This document shows, in pieces, positions 60,431 through 64,000 of a stretch of 64,000 nt of DNA. The stretch is from Clostridiales bacterium (GTDB taxonomy: Bacteria > Bacillota > Clostridia > Christensenellales > Borkfalkiaceae). The stretch's first letter is position 1. Each line of letters opens with the position of its first letter. Made by a program: the position numbers and the translations under genes. The stretch lies in the NCBI GenBank assembly GCA_015055965.1, contig SVHG01000005.1, positions 1-64,000 on the forward strand. Reading direction: 5' to 3'. Below the pieces are notes generated by a model, which was given only the letters and a program-made list of their open reading frames with translations, did no database searches and was not told the DNA's origin.

Positions 60431-62302
60431 TTAGTCCTCTATTTTTAAAGGACTACCCTTAAATGCCTCTTTAACCTGATTGGTTTCTTCATCTAAAGCA
60501 GATGTATTTAACTCTTCTGCCTTATCTTTAACAATTTTTACACCTTCATAGCCGTGAACTTCTGCATAAGCACTAAGCTTGGCAACGTTTTCCGGCTTAG
60601 AAAGTAAATTATATTCATTATCGCTTGGGGCAATAACCAAAATAAAGTTACCGCTTGCTTTTACAGATACGTCTTGGCAAGCAACCCAAAGCATAATTTG
60701 CTTATCAGAGCGAAGCTGTTTTAAAATTGCGCCCCACGCCTTATCTACGTTACCGCCGACAACGGCTGTTTCTTGCACGGGCTTTTGCATTTCTAAAACG
60801 GGCTTAACCTCTTCCTTTTTAACTTCTATTTCTGGCTCTTTTACCTCGTTAACCGCCTTATAGGTGGACTTTTTAGTATTTACCACTTCGGGTGGAGCAA
60901 TAAATCCGCCCTCTTCTTCGTTAAATCCACCGTTATCTATAGTTGCCATTAAGCTTGCTAAATCGGCGTCCTCATCTGAATATGAAGCAGGCTTTTTAGC
61001 GCTTTTTACAGGCTCTTCTTTCTTTACTTCAGCCTTAGGCTCTGAAGCTCTTACGGGCGCTTCCACCTTTATTTCAGCCTTAGGCTGTGAAGATATAGGC
61101 TTAACCTCAACGGGCTGAGCCAACGGATTTTCTGCCTTAACGATAAAGTTGCCTTCTTCTATCTTCTTTTCTAAAGCGGAAATTCTTGCCATAAGCGCGT
61201 CTATATTATAATCGGCTTGTGGCAAGCTAGCCTTAACGGCTGCCGTTTCAAAAACGATTTTGGGGTGAGTGCTATACTTTAAATCCGCCTCTGCAACGGA
61301 AAAGATTTCTATTGCTCTTAAAAGGGCGTGAACGTCAGTTTTTTGGCTTAGTAGCTCTAATTCCTTAAGCTTATCTTGGGGTAAGCTTAAAACCTCGCCG
61401 GCGTTAGCGCACGTTTTAATAACCAAAATATCGCGAAGAGCGGAAGCAACGTCCCTATTTAAAATGCTAACCGATTTACCCGCCATTAAAAGCTCATCCG
61501 TAAGGGAAAGCATTTTACCGGTGTTGCCTTCAAACATAGCGCCTAAAAGCTGTTCTATAATAGCTCTATCGGAAGTGCCAAGCACCTCTAAAACGTCGTT
61601 ATAGGTAAGCTCGCCTTGCGAATAAGAAAGGCAGATATCTGCAATAGAAAGAGCGTCACGCACGCTACCCTCGCCTGCCTTAGCGATTAAGGTAAGCGCT
61701 TCCTTTTGATATTTTTTACCAACCTTATCGTAAATTTCGCCAATAAATTGCGCAATTTTTGCGGTAGATATAAGCTTAAAATCAAAACGCAAGCATCTTG
61801 ATAAAATGGTTGCGGGGATTTTGTGAACCTCTGTGGTTGCAAGAATGAATACCGCGTGTGAGGGTGGCTCTTCTAAGGTTTTTAAAAGAGCGTTGAATGC
61901 TTCCGTGGTAAGCATATGAACCTCGTCTATAATATAGACCTTATATCTGCCTGCAACGGGAGGATACTGAATTTTATCACGGATATCACGCACGTTTTCT
62001 ACTTTATTGTTAGAAGCCGCGTCCATTTCTAAAATATCTAAGTTAGAAGGATTTTGAAGCTTCTTACAAGCCTCACATTCCCCACAAGGACTGCCGTTTT
62101 TGGGTGAAAGGCAATTTATAGCGCGCGCAAAAACCTTTGCCGCAGTAGTTTTACCCGTTCCCCTTGCCCCACAAAATAGGTATGCGTGGCCAACTCTATC
62201 GGTATTTATTTGGTTTATAAGCGTTTTTACAACGTGGTCTTGACCGATAATTTCATCAAAACCGGTTGGTCTAAACTGCCTGTAAAGAGCAAGGTAAGAC
62301 AT
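60431..62302 (-). CDS. dnaX: DNA polymerase III subunits gamma/tau
   Basis: Clamp-loader ATPase, 623 aa. Walker A GARGTGKT (45-52), four-Cys zinc module (CLSPKNGSPCGECEAC) near 64-79, Walker B IIDEVHML near 123, sensor 1 FILATTEVHK and SRC motif ILSRCLRF near 170. Domain III ends at about 365. A long charged Pro/Glu/Lys linker follows (about 395-525), then a C-terminal tau-like domain. The linker carries motif copy 10. Confidence 0.97.
   Translation of the reverse strand: MSYLALYRQFRPTGFDEIIGQDHVVKTLINQINTDRVGHAYLFCGARGTGKTTAAKVFARAINCLSPKNGSPCGECEACKKLQNPSNLDILEMDAASNNKVENVRDIRDKIQYPPVAGRYKVYIIDEVHMLTTEAFNALLKTLEEPPSHAVFILATTEVHKIPATILSRCLRFDFKLISTAKIAQFIGEIYDKVGKKYQKEALTLIAKAGEGSVRDALSIADICLSYSQGELTYNDVLEVLGTSDRAIIEQLLGAMFEGNTGKMLSLTDELLMAGKSVSILNRDVASALRDILVIKTCANAGEVLSLPQDKLKELELLSQKTDVHALLRAIEIFSVAEADLKYSTHPKIVFETAAVKASLPQADYNIDALMARISALEKKIEEGNFIVKAENPLAQPVEVKPISSQPKAEIKVEAPVRASEPKAEVKKEEPVKSAKKPASYSDEDADLASLMATIDNGGFNEEEGGFIAPPEVVNTKKSTYKAVNEVKEPEIEVKKEEVKPVLEMQKPVQETAVVGGNVDKAWGAILKQLRSDKQIMLWVACQDVSVKASGNFILVIAPSDNEYNLLSKPENVAKLSAYAEVHGYEGVKIVKDKAEELNTSALDEETNQVKEAFKGSPLKIED
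60850..60874 (+). repeat. 25-bp dispersed motif, copy 10, inside dnaX
   Basis: Core TAACCGCCTTATA (60850-60862), GGTGG, ACTTTTT, antisense to the low-complexity linker codons K-K-S-T-Y-K-A-V-N of dnaX. The frame is preserved. Confidence 0.75.
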
Positions 62303-62335
62303 ATTATCTCCTAAAATATTAATCCAAATTGTTAT

Positions 62336-62893
62336 TTAAGCCAAAATATTGCTAATTTTTCTTTTTATTCGCTGAAGAGCGTTATCTATAGATTTTGCCG
62401 TTTTATTAAGCTTTTCGCCAATCTCTACGTAAGAAAGACCTTCTAAAAAGAGCTTTAACACGGTTGATTCAAACAAAGAAAGCCCCTGCGTTATTTTTTG
62501 CATAAGCTCGCGCTCACTTTCTTTTCCGATAATCTCATCTTCAGGATCTAAATATAAGTTCAAAAACTCGTCCGTTTGGGTAGCTATGGGAACTGAAGTA
62601 TTAAGGGGGGTGTTCCTTTTACTTTGCGCGCTGTTAACGGCAGTTAGCATTGAGTTTTTAATACAGGTGTATGCGTAAGTGGAAAAGCTGGTTGCGCCGT
62701 TAAAGGTGTTAACTGCGTTCAAAAGACCCAAAACGCCCTCTTGCATTAAATCCTCGTTATCGCCACCAACCAAAAACAGTCCTCTTGCCAGCGATCTTAT
62801 CATATTTTTATAGCGAGCGTAAATTACTTCAAACACGGTATGGTCGCCCTTTTTGTGCATTTCAATAAGCTGCTCGTCTGTGAATTCTTTCAT
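62336..62893 (-). CDS. sigH: RNA polymerase sigma factor, SigH-like
   Basis: 185 aa sigma-70-family factor without region 1. Region 2 is near 10-85 (FEVIYARYKNMIRSLARGLF, EDLMQEGVLGLLNAVNTFN, TSFSTYAYTCIKNSM) and region 4 near 130-183 (LSLFESTVLKLFLEGLSYVEIGEKLNKTAKSIDNALQRIKRKI). Placement after rlmB is the conserved sigH locus of Firmicutes. In B. subtilis SigH controls entry to sporulation and competence; other roles are possible here. Confidence 0.9.
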   Translation of the reverse strand: MKEFTDEQLIEMHKKGDHTVFEVIYARYKNMIRSLARGLFLVGGDNEDLMQEGVLGLLNAVNTFNGATSFSTYAYTCIKNSMLTAVNSAQSKRNTPLNTSVPIATQTDEFLNLYLDPEDEIIGKESERELMQKITQGLSLFESTVLKLFLEGLSYVEIGEKLNKTAKSIDNALQRIKRKISNILA

Positions 62894-63612
62894 TAACCCT
62901 GCCTTTGACGAAGTGCTTCAAATACCGCAACACCGCACGCAACGGATGCGTTTAAGGAATTGATCTTTCCGTGCATTTGAATAGACATAACCCCGTCACA
63001 CTTTTCCTTAGTAAGCCTATTAATACCGGTGTCTTCGCCACCAATAACGATTGCAAGCTTACCCTTTAAGTTGGTTTTATAAATATCTGAACCGCCAAGC
63101 TCTAAGCCGTAAACCCAAATATTGTTTTCTTTAAGCTTTTCTATTGCGGAATTTACGTTGGTTACCTTTGCAATAGCAACGTGGTTTGCGCCACCTTCAG
63201 AAATTCTCATAACGGTATCGGTTACGCTTGCAGAGCGGTGCTTGCCAATAATAATTCCGTCAATACCGGCGCATTCCGCAACCCTAATTATACTGCCTAG
63301 GTTATGTGGATCTTCAATGCCGTCTAACACTAAAAAGAAGCAATCCTTACCGCTTGCAGCTTCAATCATATCATCTAAATCAGTGTATTCAAAATCGGTA
63401 ACGAAGGCAATAAAGCCTTGGTGTCTGCCACTTTTGCACTGCTTATCTAAAACTGACTTATCTGCAAACGCAATCTTAATTCCGCTTTCGCGAAGCTCGC
63501 TTAAAAGCTTTCTTGATTCCCCGTCACGAAGTCCGTTTTGCACTAAAACCTTATCTACCGTCTTTTGTGTTTTTATAAGCTCGCTAACAGCGTTTCTTCC
63601 TTCAACCGTCAT
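62893..63612 (-). CDS. rlmB: 23S rRNA 2'-O-methyltransferase, RlmB/SpoU family
   Basis: 239 aa SPOUT methyltransferase predicted to modify G2251 (E. coli numbering). An N-terminal substrate-binding domain covers about 1-75. The knotted domain shows LVLDGIEDPHNLGSIIRVAECAG near 94-116, IVIGGEDTGINRLTKEKCDG near 188-207 and the SAM-site motif INSLNASVACGVAVFEALR near 217-235. The ATG overlaps mrnC by 11 bp, and its stop overlaps the sigH start by one base. Confidence 0.96.
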   Translation of the reverse strand: MTVEGRNAVSELIKTQKTVDKVLVQNGLRDGESRKLLSELRESGIKIAFADKSVLDKQCKSGRHQGFIAFVTDFEYTDLDDMIEAASGKDCFFLVLDGIEDPHNLGSIIRVAECAGIDGIIIGKHRSASVTDTVMRISEGGANHVAIAKVTNVNSAIEKLKENNIWVYGLELGGSDIYKTNLKGKLAIVIGGEDTGINRLTKEKCDGVMSIQMHGKINSLNASVACGVAVFEALRQRQG

Positions 63613-64000
63613 TGTTTTCTCCTTTACTTTCTGTATAACCTAACAAATAATTCATTCGTTCTTCTTGCCCGGTAACGTATAAATACCCCACGAGCGCTTC
63701 AAAGCCGGTGGACTTACTGTAATCCGTTGGCGCTTGGTTTTTTGCCTTACTAATTTTCTTTGCGTTTTTGGCGCGCCTGTAAATATCTTGTTCCTTTTTG
63801 GTAAGAATAGGAAGTATGGCGGTAACAAGCTTGGCTTGCTGACCTGCGCTTACCGTTTGCGCCGCCTTTTTATTAAGAGCACCGCTTTTAGCGTCACTGT
63901 TAAACGCAAGCTTTTCACGCACGTAAAGCGAATAAACGGCATCCCCTAAATAGGCAAGCACTACAGGACTCATAAGCTTAGCCCGTTCTTCAGTTATTTT
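63602..64000 (-). CDS. mrnC: mini-ribonuclease III, start probably beyond the window
   Basis: RNase III catalytic domain without a dsRBD; it matures 23S rRNA in Firmicutes. The signature LAYLGDAVYSLYVREKL and the C-terminal STGFEALVGYLYVTGQEERM are clear. The first ATG in the window (63973) would begin just before the catalytic Asp motif, and the frame stays open upstream (I-T-E-E-R-A-K-L), so the true start probably lies past 64000. Confidence 0.93.
   Translation of the reverse strand, partial: KITEERAKLMSPVVLAYLGDAVYSLYVREKLAFNSDAKSGALNKKAAQTVSAGQQAKLVTAILPILTKKEQDIYRRAKNAKKISKAKNQAPTDYSKSTGFEALVGYLYVTGQEERMNYLLGYTESKGENNDG

Overview
The window is a stretch of a Firmicutes chromosome, most likely an uncultured gut Clostridia-type bacterium. 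Evidence: the S10-spc-alpha ribosomal gene order with secY-adk-map-infA-rpmJ, the mrnC-rlmB-sigH and dnaX-ybaB-recR blocks, low-GC codon use, strong SigA-like promoters (TTGACA-17-TATAAT), an LL-diaminopimelate aminotransferase, zinc-binding forms of S4, S14 and L36, and secreted BspA-type leucine-rich, GLUG and MBG repeat proteins typical of gut Clostridia. The species cannot be resolved from the sequence alone.

Layout. 1-15.7 kb (minus strand): one long ribosomal operon from rpsJ to rplQ, including secY, adk, map, infA and rpoA. It is preceded at 15.75-15.97 kb by its own promoter and a ~190-nt structured leader ending in an intrinsic terminator, so the operon is probably attenuated. 16.4-22.3 kb: MATE exporter, ychF, argS, a HAD phosphatase and mscL. 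22.5-26.6 kb: a ferredoxin-MinD-like protein with a degenerate P-loop, then an ABC exporter and a LytTR regulator/LiaF-like pair under a nearly identical 50-bp promoter-operator. 26.6-31.9 kb: a frameshifted lipase-like LRR surface protein and a lipoprotein. 32.3-34.3 kb: a eukaryote-like (GH13_8) branching enzyme flanked by direct repeats. 34.7-43.8 kb: a lipoprotein and a set of more GC-rich secreted repeat proteins, interrupted by a four-helix-bundle (IVS-type) gene. 43.8-45.5 kb: an autoregulated TetR gene and a CrtO-like membrane protein. 45.8-51.3 kb: a lactose-use cluster (AraC regulator divergent from GPH symporter, GH2 beta-galactosidase and methylglyoxal synthase), with codon use unlike its surroundings. 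51.5-55.1 kb: tRNA-Gln(CUG), a DnaQ-like exonuclease, a small lipoprotein, a decayed XRE regulator, dapL and dapF. 55.4-58.6 kb: a secreted Cys/His repeat-LRR protein split by an in-frame TAA. 58.6-64 kb: a 169-bp duplicated non-coding block, then recR, ybaB, dnaX, sigH, rlmB and mrnC.

The most unusual signal is a 25-bp motif, TAAYCGNNYTATA-N5-ACTTTTT, present in at least ten copies with fixed spacing. Most copies are intergenic, but two lie inside coding tails or linkers (dapL, dnaX). It is not explained by any annotated feature. Two arrays of different hairpins joined by a constant spacer (45.65 kb and 55.32 kb) and the S10 leader are the other main non-coding observations. No rRNA, CRISPR array or intact transposase was seen.
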